From: Streptomyces hoynatensis
GTDB lineage: Bacteria; Actinomycetota; Actinomycetes; Streptomycetales; Streptomycetaceae
Direction of reading: 5' to 3'
Assembly (NCBI RefSeq): GCF_003626535.1
Contig: NZ_RBAL01000010.1
Location: 124,001 to 188,000 of the forward strand
DNA length: 64,000 bases
Part shown: one piece after another, positions 7,563-16,939 of the stretch
Numbering within the stretch: the stretch's first letter is position 1
Layout of the letters: every line of letters begins with the position of its first letter
Program-made: the position numbers and the translations under genes
Notes under the pieces: generated by a model
Databases searched by the model: none
What the model was told of the DNA's origin: nothing
Seen by the model: only the letters and a program-made list of their open reading frames with translations

Positions 7563-9204
7563 CGCCGCGCCGGAAGAAGAACCAGGTGGGCAGCGCACGC
7601 CAGCCGCGGCGCTGGCCGTTGTCCTGGGCCTCGCCCTCGGCGCCCGGCTCCCCCTGGGGTCCCGGCGCCGCGAACTCCCCGGCGCCGGGCCCGAACTCGC
7701 CGACGGGCGCGGGCGCGTGGGCCTCCGCGGGGCCGACGGGCGCGGCGCCCGGGGCGAAGGGCGCCACCGCCGGGGCGGGCGGGTGGTCCGAGGGCGGCAG
7801 GTCCACGAAGGGGGCCGGCTCCCCCGGGTCCGCGGCCGGCCGGCGGCTCCTGGCCAGGACGGGCAGCTCCGCCGGGACGCGCACCACGTGCGGCGGCAGC
7901 CAGGCCAGCTCGTTCTCCTCGACCGCCAGGTGCATGCCGGGCAGCCGGTGCAGCAGCCTGCTCACCGCGGAGTCCACGATCGCCAGGCCGAGTCCCCTGG
8001 CGGGGCAGGCGTGCGGCCCCGCGCCCCAGGCCATGCGGGCGCGCTGGACGCGCAGCTCGCCCGCGGCGCCGGGCGCCGCCGGGGCCTCCGGGCCCGCCCC
8101 CTCCCGCGGCGGGGCGGCCTCGAAGGGGCCGCCGGGCGCGGGCGGCCGGTCGGCCCCCGGGCCGGCGAACGGCCCGCCGAACCCCTCGCCCGAGGGGTCG
8201 ACGGCGGCCAGGCTGACGATGGCCATGTCCCCGGTGCCGATCTCCCGGCCGCCGAGCTGCATCGGGCCCTGCGCCCAGTGGTAGAAGGTGTTCTGCACCG
8301 GCGGCTGCTCGCCCAGGGCCTGGCTGGCGACCTCGGCCACCGAACGCCGGCCGGCCGCGGTCTCCCGCATCGCCTCCTCGTCGGTGAGCAGCTTCAGCAC
8401 GGTGCTGACGATCCACGCCGAACTCGCGCCCAGGCCGCTGAAAAGCAACAGCCGTGTCTGGTCGGCGAGTTCGTCCTCATCCGGGTGGGCCATGCGGGTG
8501 CAGGCGATCAGCCAGGAGGTCAGGTCGGCGGCCGGGGCGCGCCGCTTCTCGGCGATCATCTCCCGCATCACCTTGTCGACCTGACGGCTCGCCGCCTCCG
8601 ACTCGGGCCCCGCCTGGTTGATCTGGTGGATGGCGTGGGAGACGAGCGCCGCATGCGGCTCGGACATGCCGAGCAGGCCCATCATCACCAGCAGCGGCAG
8701 CGGCGCGGCGTAGCCGGAGAAGATGTCCACGGGACCGAACGAGGGCAGCGCGTCGATCAGCTGGTCGGCCAGGTGGTCGATGTAGGCGCGGGTGGCGGGC
8801 GGTCGCAGCTGGGCCAGGGTCTGGCTGACGGCCCCGCGCAGCCTGGCGTGCTCGGCGCCGTCCGAGGTCAGGGCGTGTCTGCCCGGCTCCAGCTGCGGAA
8901 GTATCGGGTGGCTCGGCACCCGGCGCTCGGCGAGGTCGCGCCACCAGCGTGAGTCGTGGGTCCACAGCCCGGACTCGTTGTGCAGCACGCTGAGCTGCTC
9001 CCGGTGGCCCAGCACGAGCCAGCCGCGGAAGCCACCGCGTTCGTCCACCTCGACGGGCACCACCGGGCCGTACTTCTCCCGAAGGCCCTGGTAGTACCGG
9101 AGGGGATCTCTCTCGAAGTCGGGGCCGTACAACGGAACGTAGGAGGCCGGACCGGCGGCGCGGGGCGGCCAGGGGGTGCCGTTTGGTGCCAGGGGCGAGG
9201 TCAT
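7558..9204 (-). CDS. Atypical cytochrome P450 lacking EXXR (CYP157-like, conservon type)
   Basis: 548 aa, longer than the usual 400-420. The heme thiolate Cys400 lies in MAWGAGPHACPAR, but the rest of the signature is altered: the K-helix EXXR position reads EQPPVQN (residues 299-305, no Arg), and the I-helix oxygen-activation motif is SGLGASSA (256-263), without the acidic-Thr pair. Loss of EXXR is known for the Streptomyces CYP157 family, often encoded next to conservons. A Pro/Gly/Ala-rich insert (about 338-382) precedes the heme loop and a long Pro/Ala tail (about 440-540) ends in WFFFRRGG. No ferredoxin gene is adjacent. ATG at 9204. It lies 150 bases downstream of the SARP gene on the same strand. 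Catalytic competence is doubtful. Confidence 0.75.
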   Translation of the reverse strand: MTSPLAPNGTPWPPRAAGPASYVPLYGPDFERDPLRYYQGLREKYGPVVPVEVDERGGFRGWLVLGHREQLSVLHNESGLWTHDSRWWRDLAERRVPSHPILPQLEPGRHALTSDGAEHARLRGAVSQTLAQLRPPATRAYIDHLADQLIDALPSFGPVDIFSGYAAPLPLLVMMGLLGMSEPHAALVSHAIHQINQAGPESEAASRQVDKVMREMIAEKRRAPAADLTSWLIACTRMAHPDEDELADQTRLLLFSGLGASSAWIVSTVLKLLTDEEAMRETAAGRRSVAEVASQALGEQPPVQNTFYHWAQGPMQLGGREIGTGDMAIVSLAAVDPSGEGFGGPFAGPGADRPPAPGGPFEAAPPREGAGPEAPAAPGAAGELRVQRARMAWGAGPHACPARGLGLAIVDSAVSRLLHRLPGMHLAVEENELAWLPPHVVRVPAELPVLARSRRPAADPGEPAPFVDLPPSDHPPAPAVAPFAPGAAPVGPAEAHAPAPVGEFGPGAGEFAAPGPQGEPGAEGEAQDNGQRRGWRALPTWFFFRRGG

Positions 9205-9354
9205 GGAACTCCGATGGGGGGAACAACGCTAGACAGAGGGTGATCGTATTACCCCAACTCCGGTCGCGGGGAGGGCAGTAGGGGCCTTGGGCGCGGGCCC
9301 GCGGCGGCGCCGCGCCCGGCCCGGCGCCGTGCTGGGCCCGGCGGCGGCGCGCGC

Positions 9355-12330
9355 TCAGAGCGGCGCGGCCAGAACCCGTTCGAGCACCGGGTCGCGGCGC
9401 AGGGCGGGGGCCGCGAAGAGCTGGGCGGCGCGCTCCGCGCAGGAGCTGGCCGCCGCGTGGTTGCCGGCGGCGCTCAGGGCGCGGGCCAGCTGGCGGGCGG
9501 CGGCGGCCTGGCCGTAGGGCTGGCCGGTGCGCCCGGCCAGCTCGCGGGCCCGGGTGAGGTCGGCGATCGCCGCGGCCGGGTCGCCGCGGCGCAGGCTGAT
9601 CACCGAACGGCACAGCAGCACGCCCCACTCGGCCTCCCCGTCGCCGGCGGCCCGGCACCGTTCGAGCGCGGTGCGGAAGGTGGCGAGCGCCAGGTCCTCC
9701 TGGCCGAGCAGGTGGTAGGCGCGGCCGAGGGCGGCGAGCGTGGCCCCCTCGCCGCGCCCGGCCGGGCCGCGGTCGGGCCCGAGGGCGCGCCGGAAGCAGT
9801 GCACCGCCTCGGCGTACCTGCCGAGTTGGAGCAGCGCCTCGCCCTGGTGGCGGCGGCAGCGGCGCACGGTCGCCAGGTGTGTGCGCTCGTCGAGCAGGGC
9901 GAGCGCCGCGGTGAGGTGGTCCAGGGCCCGGGCGGGCTCGGCGAGCCGCAGGCAGAGCCGGCCGAGCGCGTGCAGGGCCCGCGCCTCCCCCTCGCCGTCC
10001 CCGCGTTCGCGGCTGAGCGCGAGGGCGCGCCGCAGCGCGGCCCTGGCCGCCTCGTGCCGTCCCGCCCTGGCGTCCAGGTCGGCGGCCACCAGCAGCGTGA
10101 GGGCCTCGCCCGCCGCGTCACCGTGCCCGGCCGCGGCGCGCAGCGCCAGGGCGGTCAGCGCCTCCAGCTCGGCCCACCTGCCCTCGCGCATGGCGGGCGC
10201 CCGCACCAGCGCGAGCAGGCCCGGCAGGCAACGCGCCTGCTCGGCGGGCCCCTCGGCGGCGAGCCCCGCGGCGGCCAGCAGGCAGGGCAGTTCCGCGTCA
10301 AGCCAGCGGGCGCCGCCCGCCTGGGCCGCCCGGAACTCCTCCTGCCCCTGGCCGCCCGCCTCCTGCCCGGGCCCCCGCCCGGCGCGCCCCGGGGCGCCGA
10401 CCACGGCCCGGCCGCTGTCCAGGTACCAGTCCAGGGCCCTGATCAGGGTCTTCTCCCGCTCGGCTGCGGGGAGTTCGGCGGCGAGGCGGGCGAGGGCCCC
10501 GCGCAGCGGGCCCGGCGGGCGGTAGCGGGCGTCTCCCACCGGCTCGATCAGCCGCGCCGCGGCCAGCGCGCGCAGGGCGGCCGCGGCGGCCCCGGCGTCC
10601 GCGCCGAGCAGGGCGGCGGCGAGCCCGGTGGTGCACTCGGGCACCGGCAACGCCCCCAGCAGCCGCAGCAGGCGGGCCGCCGCCCGGTCCTCCGGCAGGC
10701 CGGCGCGCAGGAGCGCCAGGCAGGCGGACGCCGCCTCCGCGGGCGCCCGCCCCGGCTCGGCGGGCGCGGGGGCGTCCAGCCGCCGGTGCAGGCTCTCGGG
10801 CGTGCGCCCCGGCGCGGCCGCCAGCCAGGCGCCGGCCAGGCGCAGGGCCGCCGGGTCGTGGCCGTACCGGCGGGCGAGGTTCTGGGCGGCGGCACGTTCC
10901 GCCTCGGCGAAGCGGCGGCCCGCGGCGAGTTCCAGCAGGCCGAGGGACTCGCCCGGCCGCAGCGCGGGCAGGGCGAGGCGGGCCGCGTCCAGGCCGGTCA
11001 GCGGCTCGCGGCTGGTGACCAGGACGGCGCACTCGCCGCGGGCCGGAAGCAGCGGCAGCACCTGGGCGGGGCAGGCCGCATTGTCCAGCAGGAGCAGCAC
11101 GCGCCGTTCCGCGAGCAGCGACTGGTAGCGCGCCGCGGCCTCGGCCGGGGCGGCCGGGACCCGCTCTCCCGGCACCCCGAGGGCGCGCAGCAGGCGGCCG
11201 AGCGCCTCGGCGGCCGGCAGCGGGCGCGCCCCGTCCCCGGCGCCCTGGAGGTCGACGTGGCAGGCCGCCTCGGCCCGGTACTCGTCCGCGGCGGCGTGCG
11301 CGGCCCGCAGCGCGAGCGCGGACTTCCCGACGCCGGCCGGCCCGTGCAGCACCGTCAGCCGGGGCCCGCCCGCCGGGCGCAGGGCGGCCCGCAGCCAGGC
11401 CAGCTCCGCGGACCGGCCCACGAAGTGCACCGGGAGCCGCGGCAGTTCGCGGCGCGGCGGGGCCTGGGGCGCCCGGGGGGCGGGCTCCCGCGGCGCCCGG
11501 GCGTCCTGCCGTCCGGCCGGCCGGACGGCGCGGCCCCGCGGGCGTCCCGGCGGCGGGCCGGTCAGGGCCGCGTCCCGGCGCAGCACGGCCTGGCGCAGGC
11601 GGGCGAGCCCCGGGCCCGGGGTGAGCCCGGGCCCCTCGGCGAGCGCCCGGTGCGCGCGGCCGAAGACGGCGAGCGCCCCAGGCGCGTCCCCGCAGCGGTA
11701 GAGCGCCAGCATGAGCTGCTCGTAGGGCCGCTCGCGCAGGGGGAAGCGGTCGAGCAGCGGACGCAGCCGCGGCACGGCGGCGGCGTGCGCGCCGCGGGCG
11801 AGTTGCACGTCGGCGAGGTTTTCGACGGCGCTCGCGTACTGCTCGGCCAGGTCGGCGGCCCAGGCGGCGAGCGTCGGGCCGTGCCTGACGTCCGCGGCCG
11901 GCTCCCCGCGCCACAGCGCGAGCGCGGCGGACAGGGCGGCCTCCGCGGCGGCGAGGTCCCCCTCGGCGCGGGCCGCCAGGCCCTCCCGGTGGGCCTGCCG
12001 GAAGGCGTGCAGGTCGAACTCGCCCTGGCCCGGGCACAGCAGGTAGCCGCTCGGCGAGGTGGTGATCCGGCCCGCGGAGCGCCGGGCGTCGGGCGCCTGC
12101 GCGCCGGGGGGCAGCAGCCGCCGGAGCCGCATCACGTAGGTGCGCAGGTTGGAGACGGCGGAGGGCGGCGCCGCCTCGCCCCAGACCTCGGCGACGAGCG
12201 AGCGGACCGGCACCACCTGACCGGCGTTCGCCAGCAGCATCGCCAGCACCGTGCGCTGCCGGTCCGCGGCGATCCGGACCGGTATGTCGCCGGCTGCGAC
12301 CTCAAGCGGTCCCAGGAGCCGAAACCTCAC
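9355..12330 (-). CDS. SARP/AfsR-family regulator with NB-ARC and TPR domains
   Basis: 991 aa, about the length of AfsR. Order: OmpR-like DNA-binding domain (about 1-90, MRFRLLGPLEV through RTYVMRLRRLL), bacterial transcriptional activation domain (about 95-250), a Pro/Arg-rich linker, an NTPase with P-loop GPAGVGKS and Walker-B-like VLLLLDNA, then helical TPR repeats to the end. SARPs activate secondary-metabolite and developmental promoters by recruiting RNA polymerase at direct repeats. The start is GTG at 12330, giving the canonical MRFRLLGPLEV beginning; only a weak ribosome site precedes it. The nearest downstream gene on this strand is the EXXR-less P450, a possible target. No biosynthetic gene cluster is adjacent, so it may act globally. 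Confidence 0.85.
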   Translation of the reverse strand: MRFRLLGPLEVAAGDIPVRIAADRQRTVLAMLLANAGQVVPVRSLVAEVWGEAAPPSAVSNLRTYVMRLRRLLPPGAQAPDARRSAGRITTSPSGYLLCPGQGEFDLHAFRQAHREGLAARAEGDLAAAEAALSAALALWRGEPAADVRHGPTLAAWAADLAEQYASAVENLADVQLARGAHAAAVPRLRPLLDRFPLRERPYEQLMLALYRCGDAPGALAVFGRAHRALAEGPGLTPGPGLARLRQAVLRRDAALTGPPPGRPRGRAVRPAGRQDARAPREPAPRAPQAPPRRELPRLPVHFVGRSAELAWLRAALRPAGGPRLTVLHGPAGVGKSALALRAAHAAADEYRAEAACHVDLQGAGDGARPLPAAEALGRLLRALGVPGERVPAAPAEAAARYQSLLAERRVLLLLDNAACPAQVLPLLPARGECAVLVTSREPLTGLDAARLALPALRPGESLGLLELAAGRRFAEAERAAAQNLARRYGHDPAALRLAGAWLAAAPGRTPESLHRRLDAPAPAEPGRAPAEAASACLALLRAGLPEDRAAARLLRLLGALPVPECTTGLAAALLGADAGAAAAALRALAAARLIEPVGDARYRPPGPLRGALARLAAELPAAEREKTLIRALDWYLDSGRAVVGAPGRAGRGPGQEAGGQGQEEFRAAQAGGARWLDAELPCLLAAAGLAAEGPAEQARCLPGLLALVRAPAMREGRWAELEALTALALRAAAGHGDAAGEALTLLVAADLDARAGRHEAARAALRRALALSRERGDGEGEARALHALGRLCLRLAEPARALDHLTAALALLDERTHLATVRRCRRHQGEALLQLGRYAEAVHCFRRALGPDRGPAGRGEGATLAALGRAYHLLGQEDLALATFRTALERCRAAGDGEAEWGVLLCRSVISLRRGDPAAAIADLTRARELAGRTGQPYGQAAAARQLARALSAAGNHAAASSCAERAAQLFAAPALRRDPVLERVLAAPL

Positions 12331-12628
12331 AGCCTGCCGTCCCCGTGCAGCACGTCCCCGAACGCGGCCCGCACCCTGCGGTGGCCGGTCGCGCTGTCAT
12401 CCTGTTTCAGCCTAGCCTCACCGGGCACGCCCGGGTTTCCGGGTGACGGGGCGCGACGCCCGGGCGGCGTTCGGCGCGCCCGCGCGGCGCGCCGCGGCGG
12501 CCAGGCGCCGGAGCGCGCCCCGGCGCCTGAACCCGGCGCACGCGCGGGCGGGACCGTCGGACACGCGCCGGGTTTGTCCCGACGGCCGTCTGATGACCCG
12601 GCGTGACGCGGCGTGCCACGGTGAGCGC

Positions 12629-13561
12629 ATGAGTTACTCGTTCGATCCGGAGCTGGCCGCGGCGCTGGCGATGGTGCCCGAGGTGGACGTGTCGGACCTG
12701 GCCGCGGCGCGGGCCGCGCAGGCGCGCGAGCTGGCCGAGCAGGTGGCCGAGGCCGACGAGGAGGGCGTGGACGTCGGTGAGTTGTGGTCGCCCGAGGTGA
12801 CGATGCGGACCTACCGGCCCACGGGCGCCGCCGGGCCGCTTCCGGTCGTCTACCGCATCCACGGCGGCGGCTTCATGCTCGGCTCCCCCGACGTGGACCA
12901 CGAGGAGAACCTGCGCCTGTGCCGGGAGCTGGGCGCCCTCGTGGTCTCCCCCGACTACCGGCTGGCGCCGGAGCACCGCTTCCCCGCGGGGCTCGAAGAC
13001 TGCTACGCCGGGCTGTGTCATCTGGTGAAGAACGCCACCGAGTTGGGCCTGCGCCCCGAGCGGGTCGCGGTCGCCGGGGACAGCGCGGGGGCGTGCCTGG
13101 CGACCGCGGTGGCCCTGCTCGCGCGGGACCGCGGCGGCCCGGTGATCCGTTTCCAGCTGCTGGAGAGCCCCGCGGTCGACGACCGCCTGGAGACGCCGAG
13201 CGCCCGCCGCTTCGTGGACACGCCGATCTGGAACCGCCGCAACGCCCGGCTGAGCTGGGAGGCGTACCTGGGCCCGGGGGTGCCGGGCACCCGGGGGGTG
13301 CCGGTGCTCGCCGCGCCCGCCAGGGCCGCCGCGGGCGGGCTCGCCGGGCTGCCGCCCGCCTACGTCTCGGTGATGGAGTTCGACCCGCTGCGGGACGAGG
13401 GCATCGACTACGCCAGGACGCTGCTCGCGGCCGGGGTGCCCACCGAACTCCACCTCTTCCCCGGCACCTTCCACGGCGCGTCCATGGTGCGGCACGCCGG
13501 GGTGGTGCGCCGGGCCTCCGCGGAGGCCGTCGACGCCCTGCGGCGCAGGCTGAGCCGATGA
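12629..13561 (+). CDS. HSL-family alpha/beta hydrolase (esterase)
   Basis: 310 aa. Hormone-sensitive-lipase family markers are present: oxyanion-hole motif HGGGF, DYRLAPEHRFP, nucleophile elbow GDSAG, acid in EFDPLRDEG and His in PGTFHGAS. The protein has no signal peptide and should be a cytosolic carboxylesterase of short-chain esters. The ATG at 12629 (MSYSFDPE) is preferred; an in-frame ATG at 12593 would add a short arginine-rich stretch with no family resemblance. Ribosome site is weak (GGTGAG). It is divergent from the SARP gene across about 300 bases in which I see no clear promoter pair. Substrate unknown. Confidence 0.85.
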   Translation: MSYSFDPELAAALAMVPEVDVSDLAAARAAQARELAEQVAEADEEGVDVGELWSPEVTMRTYRPTGAAGPLPVVYRIHGGGFMLGSPDVDHEENLRLCRELGALVVSPDYRLAPEHRFPAGLEDCYAGLCHLVKNATELGLRPERVAVAGDSAGACLATAVALLARDRGGPVIRFQLLESPAVDDRLETPSARRFVDTPIWNRRNARLSWEAYLGPGVPGTRGVPVLAAPARAAAGGLAGLPPAYVSVMEFDPLRDEGIDYARTLLAAGVPTELHLFPGTFHGASMVRHAGVVRRASAEAVDALRRRLSR

Positions 13562-13884
13562 GCCCGGGATGTCAGGGACGTTCTGGATATCCGGGATGTT
13601 CCGACCATATCCGCCCGGCGGGGTGCGGGGCGCCCCCGCCGGGGGGGCCGGCGCCCGGGGAGTGCCTCGCCCCGCGGGCCGCGGCGCAGGGTCCCGCCGC
13701 CGGCGAGCCCGGCCGGGCGCTCCGCGGGGCCGGCGGTGAAGCGCACCGGAGCCGCGGGATCGAGCGCCCCGCCGGGCGGCGCCCGGAGCCGGGCGGGCGC
13801 CCGCACGGCCGCGGCCTGCGCCCCCGGCGCGGACGGGCACGGCAACAGCCCCCAACCCCATCCGAGTTCAGGAAGGACAGGCCC
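13562..13884. other. 323-base non-coding stretch with a short direct repeat
   Basis: Between the esterase stop and the acetylxylan esterase start. CCGGGATGT occurs at 13564-13572 and 13591-13599, followed by GGATAT/CCATAT-like sequence; this slightly AT-richer patch could be a regulator site for the esterase downstream. The remaining roughly 250 bases are GC-rich with no gene-like codon pattern and no clear terminator. Confidence 0.35.
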
Positions 13885-15213
13885 ATGACCCACAGAGCCG
13901 GGAAGCCGGTTCGCGCGTTACTCGCCGCCCTGTTCGGCGGCGTACTCGGAGTGCTGCCGCTGCTGGCCGCGCTCCTCGTGACCGCCCCCGCGGCATCCGC
14001 CGCCTCGCTGACCGAGGTCACCAACTTCGGGAACAACCCGAGCAACCTGCGCATGCACGTGTACGTGCCGGACAGCGCGGGCGCCGAGCCGCCGATCCTG
14101 GTGGCCGTGCACTACTGCACCGGCTCGGGCCCGGCCTTCTACTCCGGCACGGAGTTCGCCTCCCTCGCCGACCGCTACGGCTTCCTCGTCATCTACCCCT
14201 CGGCCACGCGCAGCGGCCAGTGCTTCGACGTCTCCTCGCCGCAGGCGCTGCGGCGCGGCGGCGGGAGCGACCCGGTGGGCATCATGTCGATGGTCACCTA
14301 CGCCGAGCAGCACTACGGCGGCGACCCCGACCGGGTGTACGTCACCGGCGCCTCCTCGGGCGGCATGATGACCAACGTCCTGCTCGGCGACTACCCGGAC
14401 GTCTTCAAGGCCGGCGCGGCCTTCATGGGCGTGCCCTTCGGCTGTTTCGCGACCACCGACGGCTCCGGCTGGAACAGCGCCTGCTCCGGCGGGCAGATCA
14501 GCCACACGCCGCAGGAGTGGGGCGACCTGGTGCGCGCCGCCTACCCGGGCTACTCGGGGCCGCGGCCGCGGATGCAGCTGTGGCACGGCACGGCGGACAC
14601 GACGCTCTCCTACGCGAACTTCAACGAGGAGATCAAGCAGTGGACGAACGTGCTGGGCGTCAGCCAGACCCCGGCGCTGACCGACCAGCCGCAGAGCGGC
14701 TGGACGCGGACCAGGTACGGCAGCACCGGCACCCAGGCGCCGGTCGAGGCCGTCAGCCTCCAGGGCGTGGGCCACTCGCTGCCGATGAGCGGGATGGCGG
14801 CGCGGGTCATCTCCTTCTTCGGCCTCGACGGCACCACGGACCCGGGCGACCCGGGCGACCCGGGCGACCCCGGTGACCCGGGCGATCCGGGCACCGGCGC
14901 CTGCCAGGTCGGGTACACGGCCAACACCTGGAACACCGGCCTGACCGCGGCGATCACCGTCACCAACACCGGCAGTTCCGCGATCAACGGCTGGTCGCTG
15001 AGCTTCGCGCTGCCCTCGGGCCAGCGGATCACCTCGGGCTGGAACGCGACGTTCAGCCCCGCGACCGGCACCGTGACCGCGACCAACGTCTCGTACAACG
15101 CCGCCCTGGCGCCGGGCGGCAGCGTGTCGATCGGCTATCAGGCCACCCACGGCGGGAACACCGCGGCGCCCACCTCCTTCTCCCTCAACGGCCAGGCGTG
15201 CAGCGTGGCCTGA
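13885..15213 (+). CDS. Secreted CE1 acetylxylan esterase with CBM2; contains a TTA codon
   Basis: 442 aa. Signal peptide (residues 1-40, cleavage after ASA), then a PHB-depolymerase/CE1-type esterase domain: VYVTGASSGG with nucleophile Ser157, acid in WHGTADTTL, His in GVGHSLP. A linker of six DPG-type repeats (about 318-336) joins a C-terminal family 2 carbohydrate-binding module with conserved Trp residues and paired cysteines near its ends. The enzyme should deacetylate xylan or related plant polysaccharide outside the cell while bound to cellulose. ATG at 13885 has GGAAGGA upstream. Codon 12 is TTA (13918-13920), in the signal-peptide region, so translation is expected to depend on the bldA tRNA in Streptomyces. 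No xylanase gene is adjacent. Confidence 0.88.
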   Translation: MTHRAGKPVRALLAALFGGVLGVLPLLAALLVTAPAASAASLTEVTNFGNNPSNLRMHVYVPDSAGAEPPILVAVHYCTGSGPAFYSGTEFASLADRYGFLVIYPSATRSGQCFDVSSPQALRRGGGSDPVGIMSMVTYAEQHYGGDPDRVYVTGASSGGMMTNVLLGDYPDVFKAGAAFMGVPFGCFATTDGSGWNSACSGGQISHTPQEWGDLVRAAYPGYSGPRPRMQLWHGTADTTLSYANFNEEIKQWTNVLGVSQTPALTDQPQSGWTRTRYGSTGTQAPVEAVSLQGVGHSLPMSGMAARVISFFGLDGTTDPGDPGDPGDPGDPGDPGTGACQVGYTANTWNTGLTAAITVTNTGSSAINGWSLSFALPSGQRITSGWNATFSPATGTVTATNVSYNAALAPGGSVSIGYQATHGGNTAAPTSFSLNGQACSVA

Positions 15214-15340
15214 CGCGCCGCACCGCCCTCCCCGGCCGCACCGCCCGCGCAGGGCGGTGCGGCCGGTCTGCTGCTCCGGCCCGCCCACCGACAACTCAAA
15301 GGGTCTGGACAAAAAAAGTTTTCGGTGCGAGGCTGAGGCC

Positions 15341-16099
15341 ATGTGGGATGTGAGCGTGATCGAGGACGCCTCGGCGGCGGCCGCCTCGCTTGACCCGGTG
15401 CGGGCCAGGCTGCTGGCCGAGCTGGCCGCGGGCCCGGCCTCGGCGGCGATGCTGGCGCCCCGGGTCGGCCTGCCGCGGCAGAAGGTCAACTACCACCTCA
15501 AGACCCTGGAGCGGCACGGCCTGGTCGAGCTGGCCGGCGAGCGCCGCAAGGGCAATGTGACGGAGCGCCTGATGCGCGCCACCGCCGCCTCCTACGTGAT
15601 CTCCCCGCTGGCCCTGGCCCCGGTCGAGCCCGACCCCGACCGCTTCCGGGACCAGCTCTCGGCCCGCTGGCTGCTCGCCCTCGCCGCCCGGCTGGTGCGC
15701 GACGTCGGGGCGCTGATCACGGGGGCGACGCGGGCGCGCAAGCGGCTGGCGACCTACGCGCTGGACGCCGAGGTGCGGTTCGCCGACGCGGCGGCCAGGG
15801 CGGCGTTCGTCGAGGAGCTGACCCGCGGGGTGAGCGCCCTGGTCGCCAAGTACCACGACGCGGAGGCGCCGGGCGGGCGCGAGCACCGCGTCGTCCTGGC
15901 GCTGCACCCGGCGCTCGGGCAGCCGCCCCCGCGGTCCGCCGCACTCGGCGAGGCGGCGCCGCCTGGCGGCCCCGCACAACGGGCGCCCGAGCCGCCGGAC
16001 TCCCCACGGGAGATGCCGCGGGAGACGGGTCCCGGGGCAGGGCCGCGCGCGCGGGACCCACAGGACCGGAAGACCGAAGAGGACCTCAGGGAGCAGTGA
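15341..16099 (+). CDS. ArsR-like helix-turn-helix regulator, coupled to the SRPBCC gene
   Basis: 252 aa. Winged-helix core near residues 15-85: LDPVRARLLAELAAGPAS, LPRQKVNYHLKTLERHGLVEL, the ArsR/SmtB-like pattern. The middle shows the AALVRDVGALITGA region of helix-turn-helix proteins that pair with SRPBCC proteins; the last 70 residues are charged and low complexity. The ATG at 15341 is the first in-frame start after an A-run at 15311-15317 and gives the expected family N-terminus. The stop overlaps the next start (GTGA at 16096-16099), so the two proteins are translationally coupled and probably work together, the SRPBCC protein binding a ligand and the HTH protein controlling the pair. 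Role inferred from context. Confidence 0.78.
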   Translation: MWDVSVIEDASAAAASLDPVRARLLAELAAGPASAAMLAPRVGLPRQKVNYHLKTLERHGLVELAGERRKGNVTERLMRATAASYVISPLALAPVEPDPDRFRDQLSARWLLALAARLVRDVGALITGATRARKRLATYALDAEVRFADAAARAAFVEELTRGVSALVAKYHDAEAPGGREHRVVLALHPALGQPPPRSAALGEAAPPGGPAQRAPEPPDSPREMPRETGPGAGPRARDPQDRKTEEDLREQ

Positions 16100-16863
16100 A
16101 CAGGATGTCCGAGGAGAGCAAGGACGCCGCGGCGCAGGGCGAGTTCGAGATCGTCCGCGAGTTCGAGGTGGCGGCGAGCCCCGAGCAGGTGTGGGACGCG
16201 ATCACCACCGGCACGGCCGGCTGGCTGTGGCCCATGGAGTACGAGCCGCGCGAGGGCGGTCAGGCCCCGTTCGGCGGCACGGTCGTGGCCTGGGACCCGC
16301 CGCGGCGGCTGACCGCCAGGAGCGAGGACGTCTCGCAGGAGCAGCGCGCGCAGACGTTCAACCAGCTCGACCACCTCATTCAGCCGCGGGAGGGCGGCGG
16401 CTGCCGGGTGCGGTACGTGCACAGCGGGATCTTCGTCGAGGACTGGGACAACCAGTACGAGGGCGCCGACAAGCACACCGACTTCTACCTGCACACCCTG
16501 CGGCAGTACCTGGAGCACTTCCCGGGCCGCCAGGCGGCGTTCGCCACCTTCGACGCGCCCGGGGCCTCCGTCTCCCCCGGCGCCCTGGAGCGGGTGAGCC
16601 GCGCCCTCGGCCTGCCGGACGAGGGCGCCGAGGGCGAGCGGGCGGTCGTGGCCCTGCCGGGCGCGGGCGAGGCCGAGGCGGTCGTGGACTACCGCAACCG
16701 GTACTTCCTCGGCCTGCGCACCGGCCAGGCGATGTACCGGGTCTTCGGCCGCCACCACTTCGGGGCCCCGGTCGGCGTGAGCATCCACCAGTTCGCGCCG
16801 GACGCGGACGTGGCCAAGGAACAGGCCGCCTGGCAGGAGTTCCTCGGCGGGCTCTTCTCCTGA
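16096..16863 (+). CDS. SRPBCC (AHSA1-like) domain protein
   Basis: 255 aa. The first 150 residues have the START/Bet v1-like fold signature of AHSA1/CalC proteins: EIVREFEVAASPEQVWDAITTG, GTVVAWDPPRRLTAR and a final long helix. These proteins bind hydrophobic ligands in a cavity; some confer resistance or act as co-regulators. The rest of the protein (about 155-255) is a second mixed alpha/beta segment I do not recognise. GTG at 16096 overlaps the preceding TGA; an ATG at 16105 is an alternative and fits the ribosome site AGGGAG at 16088 equally well. Ligand unknown. Confidence 0.78.
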   Translation: MNRMSEESKDAAAQGEFEIVREFEVAASPEQVWDAITTGTAGWLWPMEYEPREGGQAPFGGTVVAWDPPRRLTARSEDVSQEQRAQTFNQLDHLIQPREGGGCRVRYVHSGIFVEDWDNQYEGADKHTDFYLHTLRQYLEHFPGRQAAFATFDAPGASVSPGALERVSRALGLPDEGAEGERAVVALPGAGEAEAVVDYRNRYFLGLRTGQAMYRVFGRHHFGAPVGVSIHQFAPDADVAKEQAAWQEFLGGLFS

Positions 16864-16886
16864 GCCGTTCCGGATCGGCCGCCCGG

Positions 16887-16926
16887 CGGCCGGGTCCCGG
16901 GCCCCGTGGGGCGCCGGGCCCGGCCG
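16887..16926. terminator. GC-rich hairpin between convergent genes
   Basis: CGGCCGGGTCCCGGGCCCC pairs with GGGCGCCGGGCCCGGCCG apart from a small bulge. It lies between the SRPBCC stop (16863) and the opposing NmrA-like stop (16940). Likely bidirectional terminator. Confidence 0.45.
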
Positions 16927-16939
16927 CCGGCGCGTGCGC

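Noticed and set aside
12443-12628. 62-residue N-terminal extension of the HSL-type esterase
   Set aside because: Arg/Ala-rich with no family resemblance and no ribosome site; the domain starts at MSYSFDPE (12629).
14838-14890. CRISPR-like or functional DNA repeat in the esterase gene
   Set aside because: The GACCCGGGC units encode the DPG linker between esterase and CBM2 domains, a normal low-complexity linker without spacers.
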